From: Lachnospiraceae bacterium
GTDB lineage: Bacteria; Bacillota; Clostridia; Lachnospirales; Lachnospiraceae
Reading direction: 5' to 3'
Length of the DNA: 64,000 nucleotides
NCBI GenBank assembly: GCA_910574865.1
Contig: CAJTDN010000001.1
Location: 62,001 to 126,000, forward strand
A program made the position numbers and the translations under genes. Shown in pieces: positions 7,871 through 17,150 of this stretch; the first letter of the stretch is position 1; the number at the start of each line of letters is the position of its first letter. The notes beneath the pieces were generated by a model. It worked only from the letters and a program-made list of their open reading frames with translations, did not search any database and was not told the DNA's origin.

Positions 7871-9059
7871 TCTCGTTAATCCCAAAGAACAACCTCGCAC
7901 TAGGTTCGTCCTTCGCTACGCTTGGACTCACCAAGTTGCTTTCGGTTTTCGGCCATCCGGCGGTGATTTTTTCCCGCAGCTCGTCAAAACTCTTCAAGCC
8001 GCCAAGCGCGTCATAGGCCGCCACGCAGCAGGCGCCGGTGGCCGTGGCCAGTTGCATGCATTCCTCCGGCCCGCACCCTTCCAGAACCGCCGTCAAAAAA
8101 GCCGCGATGCTCGTGTCCCCGGCACCGGTTCCCGAAAGCACCCTCTCCGGGACATAGCTTTTTTCAAACCCTTCCTTGTCCGCCCAGACATCCACGTCAA
8201 GTTCCATCCGTCCGCTGATTTTTTGCAGGGAATCCGCGCCCGCCGTGCGGTAATACATCCCCGGCGCCCCACATTTTATCAGCAGCACCTTGGCCCCGAA
8301 ACTCATGCACTTCTCAGCCAGCGGCCGCACGTCCTTCCCAACATCCAGAATTTCCGTAATATCGCGCCCCCCGGCCCGTTCCTGCCACTCGGTAAACCGT
8401 CCGCGGTCAAGCATGAAGCACAGTTCCTCTACGCTCGGCACGAAAAAATCCACATAGGGAAGCACCCGCTTTAGAATCTTCTCCCAGTCGGCCGCACCCG
8501 CCTCCGATGTCGGGTCAATGGAGGCAAAATCAAGCGACGTGGCCACGCCCGCCGCCTTGACGCTCTGAAATATCCGCAAAAGTTCCTCGCCGTCGTCCTC
8601 ATACATTTTTTTCATCAGCGGCGGATAGCCAAAATGGAACAATGCAGCCTCCCGAAGTTCTTCTTTCGGAATGTCATCCATGCAGAACGTGTCGTTCGCG
8701 CCCGGGTCATGCAGGAAAATCCGATCAATGCCCGGCACCGCCAGCACCACGGAATACGAGGTGGACTCGCCCGGCGCCACCAACAGCCCTTCCTGCGCGC
8801 CATACCCGGCAAAAATGCTCTCCGCCATCTTACCAAACGCGTCATCCCCGATTTTTCCCATCAGGGAAACGTCCGCCCCCAAAATCTTCATGCCAAGGCC
8901 GGTGTTCGCCACGCTCCCGCCGGTGGAAACATTCGCCCCTTCCATGTGAATCAGTTTTCCCGGCTGAAGCAAATCCCCCAATTGTCCCACCTTTTTATCC
9001 GGAAACACCGGCGTGACGTCCAGACAAATGTGTCCGGCGGCAATTACTTTCTTTTTCAT
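7854..9059 (-). CDS. PfkB-family carbohydrate kinase
   Basis: 401 residues from the ATG at 9059, chosen because GAGGTGAGAAA precedes it. Ribokinase-fold sugar or sugar-phosphate kinase: N-terminal motif GGSVANTGLGMKILG and the C-terminal anion-hole/catalytic motif GTGAGDTSIAAFL with the base Asp. It would phosphorylate the sugar (or sugar phosphate) that the aldolase then cleaves. The last ~35 residues (after AGWPKTESN) look unlike the family and run into the tandem repeat, suggesting a replaced or extended tail. The upstream isomerase partner is broken. Confidence 0.88.
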   Translation of the reverse strand: MKKKVIAAGHICLDVTPVFPDKKVGQLGDLLQPGKLIHMEGANVSTGGSVANTGLGMKILGADVSLMGKIGDDAFGKMAESIFAGYGAQEGLLVAPGESTSYSVVLAVPGIDRIFLHDPGANDTFCMDDIPKEELREAALFHFGYPPLMKKMYEDDGEELLRIFQSVKAAGVATSLDFASIDPTSEAGAADWEKILKRVLPYVDFFVPSVEELCFMLDRGRFTEWQERAGGRDITEILDVGKDVRPLAEKCMSFGAKVLLIKCGAPGMYYRTAGADSLQKISGRMELDVDVWADKEGFEKSYVPERVLSGTGAGDTSIAAFLTAVLEGCGPEECMQLATATGACCVAAYDALGGLKSFDELREKITAGWPKTESNLVSPSVAKDEPSARLFFGINETESRV

Positions 9060-9113
9060 TTTCTCACCTCTCTTCCAGCGCCGGCAGTGCCTTTCAGACG
9101 CCGACATGTTCTC

Positions 9114-9158
9114 GCGATAAGGCGCAGGTCAGTCGATGGCCGCTCCGCGCCTTATCGC
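9114..9158. other. perfect 12 bp inverted repeat
   Basis: GCGATAAGGCGC at 9114-9125 and GCGCCTTATCGC at 9147-9158 with a 21-base loop, lying in the gap between the isomerase remnant and the kinase gene. No T-run follows on the minus strand; it may be an operator, an attenuator or an RNA-stability hairpin. Confidence 0.5.
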
Positions 9159-9248
9159 ATCCATTTTCATCCTTATACGGCATTTTGACTGTCTTAACCG
9201 GCCGACGCGATAAACGCGCAGACCCGTCAAACCGCGGCACGGCATTTT

Positions 9249-9503
9249 TCAGTCGATTCCCATCAGAAGATTCATCACGTACATCTCCAACGCCTCAAAA
9301 TCGCGGTTCTCCACGCATTTCTTCTGGAAATCATAATCAAAGCGGTTCACTTTTTCTTCCAGCGCCTTGAAAATGTTCAAACTGTTCTCCAGATGCTTGT
9401 AGCAGTCCTCCTGCTTCGTCGTACGCATCGCCTTCACGTCCAGCCCGACATACTCGCCGTGCTCGCCGTATCCGTTCTCCTTCAGTACCTTCACCTTAGG
9501 CAT
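9249..9503 (-). pseudogene. C-terminal remnant of a xylose-isomerase-like TIM-barrel protein
   Basis: 84 residues remain: GYGEHGEYVGLDVKAMRT followed by HLENSLNIF and FEALEMYVMNLLMG, which resemble the C-terminal end of xylose-isomerase-type sugar isomerases. The rest of the barrel, with its metal ligands, is absent, and the fragment stops exactly where the transposon begins. The apparent Met start comes from the junction. No matching N-terminal piece lies on the far side of the transposon. It precedes the kinase and aldolase genes and was probably their operon partner. Confidence 0.65.
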
Positions 9504-11181
9504 TTGTTAAATGCCAAAACCCATTGATTTTATTGGGTTTCTTGAATTTTTTATATAAATTTTCTCTCCGCTCATGGTATAATGTAAGTGACCAAACAAA
9601 CCCCATACCACTCACGGAGGAGAAAATTTATGGCTACTAAATACCGTCAGATTACTTTAAAGGATACCTTTTCAAACTGTCAGGACTTGTTCATGGACGA
9701 ATCCCCGTCTTTCTTCCAACTCCTTGACGAGCATTTTGACATCCAGGAATTTATTCCCCTTGTCTTTACCAATGCCTTTTACCAGCAACTTGGCCGAAAA
9801 CGCACCTACCCTTTGACAGGATTTCTTTCGGCCCTCATCTTACAGAAAATTTTTTCCATCCCGTCCGACTCCCTGCTGATTCTTTTCCTTTCACTGTGCA
9901 AGGAACTCCGTGACTTCTGCGGTTTCTCCAAGGTTCCCGATGCCCCGCTCTTCACGAGGTTTCGGCAGAACTTTGAGCCCTTCATCGAGCTCATGTTCCG
10001 GCAGATGGTCGACTTCACCGAGCCGATTTGCCAGCTCATTGACTCCTCGCTGGCCCAGATCCTCACCTTTGACACGTCCGGCATCGAGCTTTTTGTTGCC
10101 GAAAACAACCCGAAGACCCTCAATTCCCTCATCAAAAGGCTGAAAGCCTTTTACAAGGACAAGCCGGATGTCGACCCCTACAAGATGGCCTATGGCCTCA
10201 TGCCGTCCCAGGCCGCATCCTGCCCGGATGCCAAACAGCAATATATCAACGGACATTTTTGTTATGCGGACAAGTTCGGGCTGCTTACCAACGGCCTTGG
10301 CATCGTCAGGGACATTGTCTTCCTCGATGATGCTTTCAAGGCGAACCATCCTGAAATTCCTGTCGAGAAAAAATCGGATTCCCCCGAAGAGGACAAGACA
10401 ATCAGCGATTCCACGGCCCTTAAGCCCATCCTTTCCGACTTTTTCAAGGCGCATCCGGACTTTCACCCGGACACGTTTCTCGGCGATGCCGCCTTTGACT
10501 CCGCCGACATCTATGGTTTCCTGAAAAATGATTTCGGTTTCCAAAAGGCCCTCATCCCTTACAACCCCCGTAACGAGAGCACGCTCGAAAGAGTCGGCTA
10601 CAACGGGTACGGCTATCCCACCTGCCCCAAGGATTCTTCTCTTGACATGAAATACTGTGGCGTCACGAAGGAAAAGGGACGTTCCGACCGTGTCAAATGG
10701 TGCTGCCCGAAAGTGCACATGGTAAAGGGACAATATGTCTGCGACTGCAAAGAGCCATGCACTACCGCCAAAAAAGGGCGAACCACCTATACCTATGAAA
10801 ACATGGACTTCCGCATGTTCCCCGGCATCCAGAGGGATTCTTCCGAGTGGAACGACCTTTATAAAATCAGAACCAGCATTGAAAGGGCAATCAACCATTT
10901 CAAACTGAACATGTGCGTCGCGGGCAAGCGAACCAGAAACCATGCGACGACCAAGGCCGACGTGTTCCTGGCTGGAATTGCCAGCCAGCTCACGGTAATC
11001 GTGGCCCACCGGATGAACCAACATGAGTACATACGGAGCCTGAAGCCACTAGTTGCTTGAAAAGATATTCGATTTTCATGGTACATTTCAATTTCGGGCT
11101 AAAAGTGCGCCCAAAAATCTGACGTTTCTGTCAATCCAGCGTTCACCTGAACGACAACATGTTTTTTCTTCTTACCTAAGG
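9494..11181 (+). mobile_element. insertion sequence, IS4/IS1182-like
   Basis: A single-gene transposon between an abruptly truncated sugar isomerase and the glycosylation cluster. The exact ends are not certain: CCTTAGG at 9494-9500 and its complement CCTAAGG at 11175-11181 are the only matching ends I can find, and I see no target duplication. A palindrome GGCATTT/AAATGCC sits at the left edge. Confidence 0.6.
9630..11060 (+). CDS. IS4/IS1182-like DDE transposase
   Basis: 476 residues from ATG 9630, preceded by GGAGGAGAA. A DDE transposase: first Asp in LTFDTSGIELF, second in FLGDAAFDSADIYGFL, and the Glu in YKIRTSIERAINHFK, which fits the Y-(2)-R-(3)-E-(6)-K signature of the IS4/IS5/IS1182 group. 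The N-terminal ~120 residues hold the helical DUF772-like domain and a Cys-rich insert lies at ~360-390. The frame is intact, so the element may be active. Family name within the IS4-like group is a best guess. Confidence 0.88.
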   Translation: MATKYRQITLKDTFSNCQDLFMDESPSFFQLLDEHFDIQEFIPLVFTNAFYQQLGRKRTYPLTGFLSALILQKIFSIPSDSLLILFLSLCKELRDFCGFSKVPDAPLFTRFRQNFEPFIELMFRQMVDFTEPICQLIDSSLAQILTFDTSGIELFVAENNPKTLNSLIKRLKAFYKDKPDVDPYKMAYGLMPSQAASCPDAKQQYINGHFCYADKFGLLTNGLGIVRDIVFLDDAFKANHPEIPVEKKSDSPEEDKTISDSTALKPILSDFFKAHPDFHPDTFLGDAAFDSADIYGFLKNDFGFQKALIPYNPRNESTLERVGYNGYGYPTCPKDSSLDMKYCGVTKEKGRSDRVKWCCPKVHMVKGQYVCDCKEPCTTAKKGRTTYTYENMDFRMFPGIQRDSSEWNDLYKIRTSIERAINHFKLNMCVAGKRTRNHATTKADVFLAGIASQLTVIVAHRMNQHEYIRSLKPLVA

Positions 11182-11215
11182 AGCCGTCATCCTCATAATC
11201 TTGCCATAAAAACAT

Positions 11216-13485
11216 TTAACAATTACCTAAAGCATACTGACGCTTTATACCATTAATAGAATCCTCCTTCTCCCGCAATGATTCATATAGCTGAAGCATC
11301 ATTTTCACGGAAGCGTTATCGCTTTTTGGCTTGATTTCAATGTTCAATGCCGAATGAAGCCATTCTAAAGCTTCTCTACGTTTTAATTCTATGCGTTCAT
11401 GAACAGACTCATAATCTATCTCCGGGAAAATGTAATCTGCTTTTAATGACGGCGAACCGTCCTCAAAAAACAAGGATGGGCATTCTGTCAGCTTTGCCAA
11501 TGAATCGAAACGAGCCTTCTGCCTCGCCTTAATCGCCACAAACTTCTTCCTATACATCATAGAAAAACACGCGCCGTGAAAAGAATCTGTGATAATGTAA
11601 TCGGCATGCTGAAAATATGCTAACCAATCTATAAAACCGGGAACAACAATATTTTCACCCATATTCATCGTTCTTCTATTTGCTTCAACATTAACTTCCA
11701 TATCCAATATCACGACAAGCTCTTTATTCAGTTTTTTCGCCGCTTCAAGAATCACTTGACGCTTATACTGCGTCGGCTCCAGTATATAGGCGAGCAAGTA
11801 TTTCTCGTCAAATTTGATTTGCGATTTTGCCCCCAGTTCGTCCCAAACCTCCCTTTTGCACAAAAGAACAGGATCCAGTACTTGCTTTGCATGAATGCCA
11901 AACAATTCTTTGCACATGTCAACCCCATAATCCTCACGCACGGATACCGCATCAAAGCGTTTCAAGTAATAAGAGCACAATGCCCTGGCATCCTCATCCA
12001 TCCCTTTCCTTTCCCCAAAGGACGGCGCGTATGAGATAATCCGTTTTGTTTCATCCACAAAACCAAACATCATAAATGGAAGAATTTTATCCAATGGAGT
12101 CAATGTCCAATTCCATGACATGTCCGAACCAACGACAAACGTATCAAAGCATTGATTCGCCGACTGCCAGTCATTATTTTCCATAAAATCGCCACACAAT
12201 TTCATATGTTCTCTGGCAAATCTTATGGATTCGTTATTCCCCTTAAAAAACAAATGATTTAAAACCGCAGCCTTTCTCCCAGTCTCATTGATTGCCCTAT
12301 AAAGAGCATAATTTGTCGCAATACTTCCATAATTATCTGACATAAAAAGCATAAGTCCCACATCAAATTTATGCAACGACGCATGAACCGCACGTTCAAA
12401 TTCCATCTTGGAACAGTTCTCGAAAAAATCATGACGCTTTGAAACATCACTGTGTCCAGCAGATGCCGAAAATATATTCTCATTCAACAGCTTAATGTTA
12501 CAAGGACTTTCAACGCTCTCCCCATACAATTTTTGAACATGAAACTGATACCCTGATTTAGATAAAGCATCCTGAAATAACCCTTTTCCTTTTTCACTAT
12601 TAACCAAGACGACGGACACGCCTTTTCTGTATTCAAAAGACAATTTCAAATAACCAGCCGTCCACAAATCGCCTATCGTTACATCTCCTTGGCGCGGGAG
12701 TTTGCTATATTGACATTGAAAACACGAGGCTCGCAAATTAACATCCTGCAGATAAGACTGCATATACACTCCTCTATCATTAGAAGATGTTCTAACCACT
12801 CCATTTTTTAATTTCACTCTGAATAGCGTTGCCCATCCTTCCCGACTTCGGAATTCAACATCTTTGATATTTTCCCTTCCACCAAAACAGTTCTTCAGAT
12901 GCTCCTGAAACAATTTCGGTGAGGGAACTCCATGGCACAGCACCTCTACCGTATACAGTTTATCATAATCCTTTTCCAAAAAACGCAATAATCCAGCTAT
13001 CTGACATGGACAACCACTATATAAAACATATTCTCCTTTTTCCAAAAGTTCTTTCGTCTGTCTATATGTCTCGCCAGTGGAACTTTGCAAATATTTAGAA
13101 CGACGAATTTTATCCAGTTCTTCTACCGTGTGTATCACAACATGGTTCACATGAAAAGTCGAATCAAATGCCGCACCTACAACATACCCGTCCATTTGCA
13201 ATATATGCTCTGCAAGAAATGTAAATACACCGCCAGAGGAACTGTCATAAAGAACCTTTTCCTCAGCAGAAAAAGCAAAAACATCTGGTTCCGAACTGTT
13301 CAAATACTGTTGATTTATAGACGGACATACCTTTTTACATTTGCCACAAGAAATACATTTCTCCTCATCTACAATAGGTTCCAAAAAACTTCCGCATTTT
13401 CCTCCATGCTAATGGCATTTGTCGGACATGCATTAAAACATGCACCACAACCATAACAAGCTTCCATATTATCCAGTATTCTCAT
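11216..13485 (-). CDS. F420-dehydrogenase beta-like / polysaccharide pyruvyl transferase fusion, frameshifted near its start
   Basis: From ATG 13485 (preceded by AGAGGAGAAAAATC) the first 33 codons encode one 4Fe-4S cluster motif (CYGCGACFNACP); the frame then breaks at a run of six T (13383-13388 on the plus strand shows A6). One extra T would join it to the long frame, which continues with a second cluster (CISCGKCKKVCP), the coenzyme F420 hydrogenase/dehydrogenase beta domain (GCPCQIAGLLRFL) and, from ~residue 350 of the long frame, a pyruvyl transferase domain (DNYGSIATNYALYRA, DSFHGACFSMMY). The long frame alone is 11216-13384 from a TTG. Such fusions sit in polysaccharide clusters. Last gene of the accessory Sec island; either broken or a base-call error. 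Confidence 0.75.
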
Positions 13486-13615
13486 GATTTTTCTCCTCTA
13501 TAAGCCGCATATCCACATACTAAACATTCCTGATTTTATACCCAAGGGCATCCCGTGTCTGTTATGCTTCGCGCCAGCGAACCCTTCGGGTTCATCAAGG
13601 TCTAATTTTCGATTT

Positions 13616-14959
13616 CTATTTTTTCTCATCTTCTTTCGACTTCAAGAGTTCCTTCCAAATCGCCTTCTTTTTCCTTTGCTGCACTAATAATAGTTTCTGC
13701 ATCAATTCGGGGCTTTTCATCACATACTTTATCACCAACACCATTTTTTTATAGTCCTGCCTGGAAAACTTGCATCCTTTTACAAGCAGTTCTCCATGAT
13801 GTAGCGTATTTTCAAATCCCATAATCAGCAAGTTGTTCTGATGTGCCACATTCACTGCATCGTATATCTCCCGCCAATGGTTAATATCCAGATAAAAATC
13901 ACACTTATCCCACAACTCCTTTAGTTTCTCTTGACTTACACACGGATATATATTTACATTTTCTTTCTCTCCTAATCTATTTAACTTGTCTGATACCAAG
14001 GTATTGGCAGCGATATGAAATGTCATTCCTGGCAATTCTTGCGTTAGATCCTCAATCCGTTCAATCTGGTCAGACATCGTCAATATCAATGCCTCACTCC
14101 TCGCCTTATTTTCTGAATAATTCTCCGGTATCGCATAAAATCGAATTCCATTCTTTCCACCCAGACTTATATATTTATTCAACAAATCTCCATTTGAGAA
14201 CAACGCGTAATTCCATGCTTGTTCACTATCCGGTTTTATATCCAGAGCCTCCAACATCTTTTCATCTTGTACAAATATCGCTCGCTTTTCATTCCTACTT
14301 ACTTCCTCTACATAATATTCCAAAAACTCTTTACGAGAATTAAAAAAAGCTTTTACAACTCCATTCTCCAACAACGTTACCACGTTATTTCCTGGATATT
14401 CCACAATTATCTCCTGATTTCTATCGGAATAAAACACTTTTGATTCCACGAATCCATTTGTATCCCGAAACTCGCTGGCGTATTTTAAAGCGTATTTATA
14501 ATAAAAATCAACTCGATAAACCCATCCACTTTCCAAATGCCATTCCACGCGTTCAACAACACCTTTTTTCATTACCTTTGCCGCATCAAGGCTCCCCTTT
14601 TCCATCGCAAAATTATTACATTCCAAAGTGCCTTCTGAATTTCCCTTTAATTCTACGGCTCTTTGTTCACGAAAATATATAGTTGCACGCTCACACCCCA
14701 TATAGTAAATTTTAACATCTTTCCCATTATCGTAAACATCCCAGTACTCTGGCACCGGCAAGGAATCATAAAACAATGTATTTTCCGAATGCCCCCCTCT
14801 ATTCTGTTTACCAATGTAATACTCATATGGTGAAGTAATCCCACTTGGCAAAAATGCTTCATCCTCACAAACCACAATTTTCATGCCCGTCCCCAAACAA
14901 TCCAATGTTTTTCGCAATTCCCCTATTCTCTCAGTGTATCTATCAGATAAGAATATCAT
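13616..14959 (-). CDS. second GtfB-like glycosyltransferase chaperone
   Basis: 447 residues, ATG 14959 preceded by GAGGAG. It aligns along its length with the GtfB at 17151-18530: shared EDEAFLPSGITSPYEYYIG-type start, SLPVPEYWDVY, the HIA and NVNIYPCVS region, and CDFYLDINHWREI. GtfB proteins are inactive partners that bind the acceptor and hold GtfA in an active complex on serine-rich adhesins. Here it sits next to a GtfA-like/GT2 chimera rather than a normal GtfA, so it probably partners that protein. More AT-rich than the downstream-numbered Sec genes. Confidence 0.8.
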   Translation of the reverse strand: MIFLSDRYTERIGELRKTLDCLGTGMKIVVCEDEAFLPSGITSPYEYYIGKQNRGGHSENTLFYDSLPVPEYWDVYDNGKDVKIYYMGCERATIYFREQRAVELKGNSEGTLECNNFAMEKGSLDAAKVMKKGVVERVEWHLESGWVYRVDFYYKYALKYASEFRDTNGFVESKVFYSDRNQEIIVEYPGNNVVTLLENGVVKAFFNSRKEFLEYYVEEVSRNEKRAIFVQDEKMLEALDIKPDSEQAWNYALFSNGDLLNKYISLGGKNGIRFYAIPENYSENKARSEALILTMSDQIERIEDLTQELPGMTFHIAANTLVSDKLNRLGEKENVNIYPCVSQEKLKELWDKCDFYLDINHWREIYDAVNVAHQNNLLIMGFENTLHHGELLVKGCKFSRQDYKKMVLVIKYVMKSPELMQKLLLVQQRKKKAIWKELLKSKEDEKK

Positions 14960-14962
14960 TGT

Positions 14963-15061
14963 CTATCTCCTCAAAATCTTTTGTTTTCGAACGGATATAT
15001 CCACTAAAGCAACTACACCTACAATTAAAATCAATACATCCGTTTTCCTTCCTCGCCACAT
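14963..15061 (-). CDS. candidate 32-residue single-span membrane peptide
   Basis: Between the chimeric glycosyltransferase and the second GtfB-like gene a frame reads MWRGRKTDVLILIVGVVALV and ends in a basic tail. It starts 9 bases after the upstream stop and ends 3 bases before the next start. One strongly hydrophobic segment flanked by positive charges suggests a membrane peptide. The ribosome-binding site is weak and no homologue is known to me, so this could be chance. Confidence 0.35.
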   Translation of the reverse strand: MWRGRKTDVLILIVGVVALVDISVRKQKILRR

Positions 15062-15070
15062 TTCACATTT

Positions 15071-17116
15071 TTAATAATTTTTATCAATCCACTCCCACAG
15101 CTTCCCATACTCCTCATACGCAAATGTTCTTTCCCATCGAAGCAAATCTGTCTTTGCCGCCATCTTCAATAATTTGCGTCGTTTCGGATTCCCATTTTCC
15201 ACATAAAATAAAACCGCTCTCTTTCTCTGCTCGAACACTTCTTGTTTTGAATGATTTTTTAGCAGTTCGCTCGAAAGTGTATTATCACGGATTGTCCGAT
15301 TCCAATCATAAGAACAATCATCCAGGTAACAAACCATGTCCGCATAAGACAATATGCACGGAGTCCATGCCGTATCTTCATATGGGAACTCAGGGAGCAG
15401 ACGCTTTTTCACAAGAGACGCACGATATAACTTATTCCATACCACTACGCCAAGTTCATTCCCCACATAAGCCCGGAAAAACATTTCTGTTGTCATAGCA
15501 GTATTCTCTTTCAACATATACTGCAAGTATTTTACATATTTATCGTCAATCACCGTATATGCCGATGTAACCGCAATGTCACAATCATTTGTAATGGCAG
15601 AATTATATAGTCTCGTTATCATGTCAGGGCGAATCGTATCATCACTATCCATAAATCCTATATAGTCACCTTGAGCCACTTCTATCCCTTTATTTCTTGT
15701 TGATGCAGCTCCCCTATTTTCTTGGTGTATTACGGATATATTGGGATACTTTTCGGCATACCAATCAATAATATCCGCAGTAGAATCCATACTTCCATCA
15801 TCCACGACAATAATTTCTAAATCCGAAAAGGATTGTGCCAACGCGGTATCCAGACCTTTTACAATATAAGCATCCGCATTATAAGCCGGTATTATCACAC
15901 TCACCGTCGGCTTCCCATATTTCCCTACGTGTAGACGTATCATTTCTGACTCTGCCACCACCACTTTTCCTTTTATTGTATCAACAAAGGCCTTTAAGAT
16001 GAAACCGCTTTCCAACTCATAATCTTTTATCAAAAAATAATGCTGATGCATATCTCGTGTTTCACATATTTGCGTCCCTATCTCGTCATATATGAGAAAT
16101 CCATCCGGCTCTCCTTTAAATTCCCACGACAAAGCAAGGTTTCCACCATAGGATTCACGCAATACACCATAGGTAAATTCGCCATCTATCGGTATCACCT
16201 TGATATCGGGAACCTTGCAATGATACTCTCCCAATTCATTTTTCAAGGCATCCTTTTGATTTTCTGTCGATACCACCACAGTATCAATAGACTCAACATA
16301 AGGAAACCAGTCATAATAATATCCGGTAGAAAAAAATTCTTTGTCCCTCTTATTTTTTATAGTCCCACCTCTGACATGAAGTAACACAACAATTCGTGCC
16401 CACTTTCCAAATGCAAAAACAGCCTGCAAAAACTCAACCGACACAGAATCATTTAACACAATGACATCTTGTTCTGACAACTGCAATTTTTTAACAAATT
16501 CTTCAACAAACTGTGACTTCTCCAGAATTTCACCATCGGGAAACACAAACCACTCCTTTTTCCCTTCAAATATCTGATTATACGCCACGCTCCCATCTTC
16601 ATCATAAAATGTACGCTTTGTCAATTTCGCATACAATCCTTGTTCAGACTTTGCAGTCACATATGAATTTGCATAAATAATGTCATCCATATAAACTTCC
16701 ATATGAATCAGCTTTGCCTGACTAAAATAAAGAATTCCCCATAAGCGGTCCTTATTCATTTTGTCTAGCAAAACCGTAGCAATGACATAACCATCTTTTA
16801 TCAGCTGTATTTCCGAATCTGAACGATTCATACTTGTATAATGTAAAACATTTTTCAATTCCCCCATTTTATCTTCTACTTTTATTGAATATGTCAAGGA
16901 ATGATTATTGGCTAGATATTGATACATATTCACCAACTGTTCCACATCAATTCCCATCTTCCTATAGTCATCAATTTTTGATTTCTCCGGTACATCTGCA
17001 AATATATACTTGATTGGAGCAAATGTTTTTTCAAACATCTGCTCTTTATATTTCTGCATACAAGTTCCACTATTTAATATATTTTCAATCTCCTGACTCA
17101 ATATATAAATTGCCAC
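15071..17116 (-). CDS. chimeric glycosyltransferase: GtfA-like N-terminal half fused to a GT2 domain
   Basis: 681 residues. Residues ~1-320 align with the N-terminal half of the GtfA at 18509-19999 (for example RTFYDEDGSVAYNQI against RYFNEDGTVAYEEI, then FPDGEILEKSQFVEEF and VVVSTENQKDALKNEL against YVTSTDTQNQLLKNQF). A beta-rich linker follows. Residues ~400-681 are a GT2 (GT-A fold) enzyme: SVIIPAYNADAYI, EIIVVDDGSMDSTADI and the metal-binding IGFMDSDDTI. So the retaining GT4-type catalytic domain of GtfA has been replaced by an inverting GT2 domain. It likely adds a sugar to the adhesin together with the GtfB-like protein encoded next. Starts 34 bases after gtfB. Confidence 0.82.
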   Translation of the reverse strand: MAIYILSQEIENILNSGTCMQKYKEQMFEKTFAPIKYIFADVPEKSKIDDYRKMGIDVEQLVNMYQYLANNHSLTYSIKVEDKMGELKNVLHYTSMNRSDSEIQLIKDGYVIATVLLDKMNKDRLWGILYFSQAKLIHMEVYMDDIIYANSYVTAKSEQGLYAKLTKRTFYDEDGSVAYNQIFEGKKEWFVFPDGEILEKSQFVEEFVKKLQLSEQDVIVLNDSVSVEFLQAVFAFGKWARIVVLLHVRGGTIKNKRDKEFFSTGYYYDWFPYVESIDTVVVSTENQKDALKNELGEYHCKVPDIKVIPIDGEFTYGVLRESYGGNLALSWEFKGEPDGFLIYDEIGTQICETRDMHQHYFLIKDYELESGFILKAFVDTIKGKVVVAESEMIRLHVGKYGKPTVSVIIPAYNADAYIVKGLDTALAQSFSDLEIIVVDDGSMDSTADIIDWYAEKYPNISVIHQENRGAASTRNKGIEVAQGDYIGFMDSDDTIRPDMITRLYNSAITNDCDIAVTSAYTVIDDKYVKYLQYMLKENTAMTTEMFFRAYVGNELGVVVWNKLYRASLVKKRLLPEFPYEDTAWTPCILSYADMVCYLDDCSYDWNRTIRDNTLSSELLKNHSKQEVFEQRKRAVLFYVENGNPKRRKLLKMAAKTDLLRWERTFAYEEYGKLWEWIDKNY

Positions 17117-17150
17117 TTTTTATTTCCTCACCTTATTACTTTTTATCCTA

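Noticed and set aside
9494-11181. Confident terminal inverted repeats and target duplication for the IS
   Set aside because: Only a 7 bp CCTTAGG/CCTAAGG match was found by eye; the ends remain unproven.
13383-13388. Programmed ribosomal frameshifting at the T6 run
   Set aside because: The zero-frame reading GTT TTT TGG is not a classical X-XXY-YYZ slippery heptamer, and no downstream stem or Shine-Dalgarno-type stimulator is evident. A simple indel is more likely.
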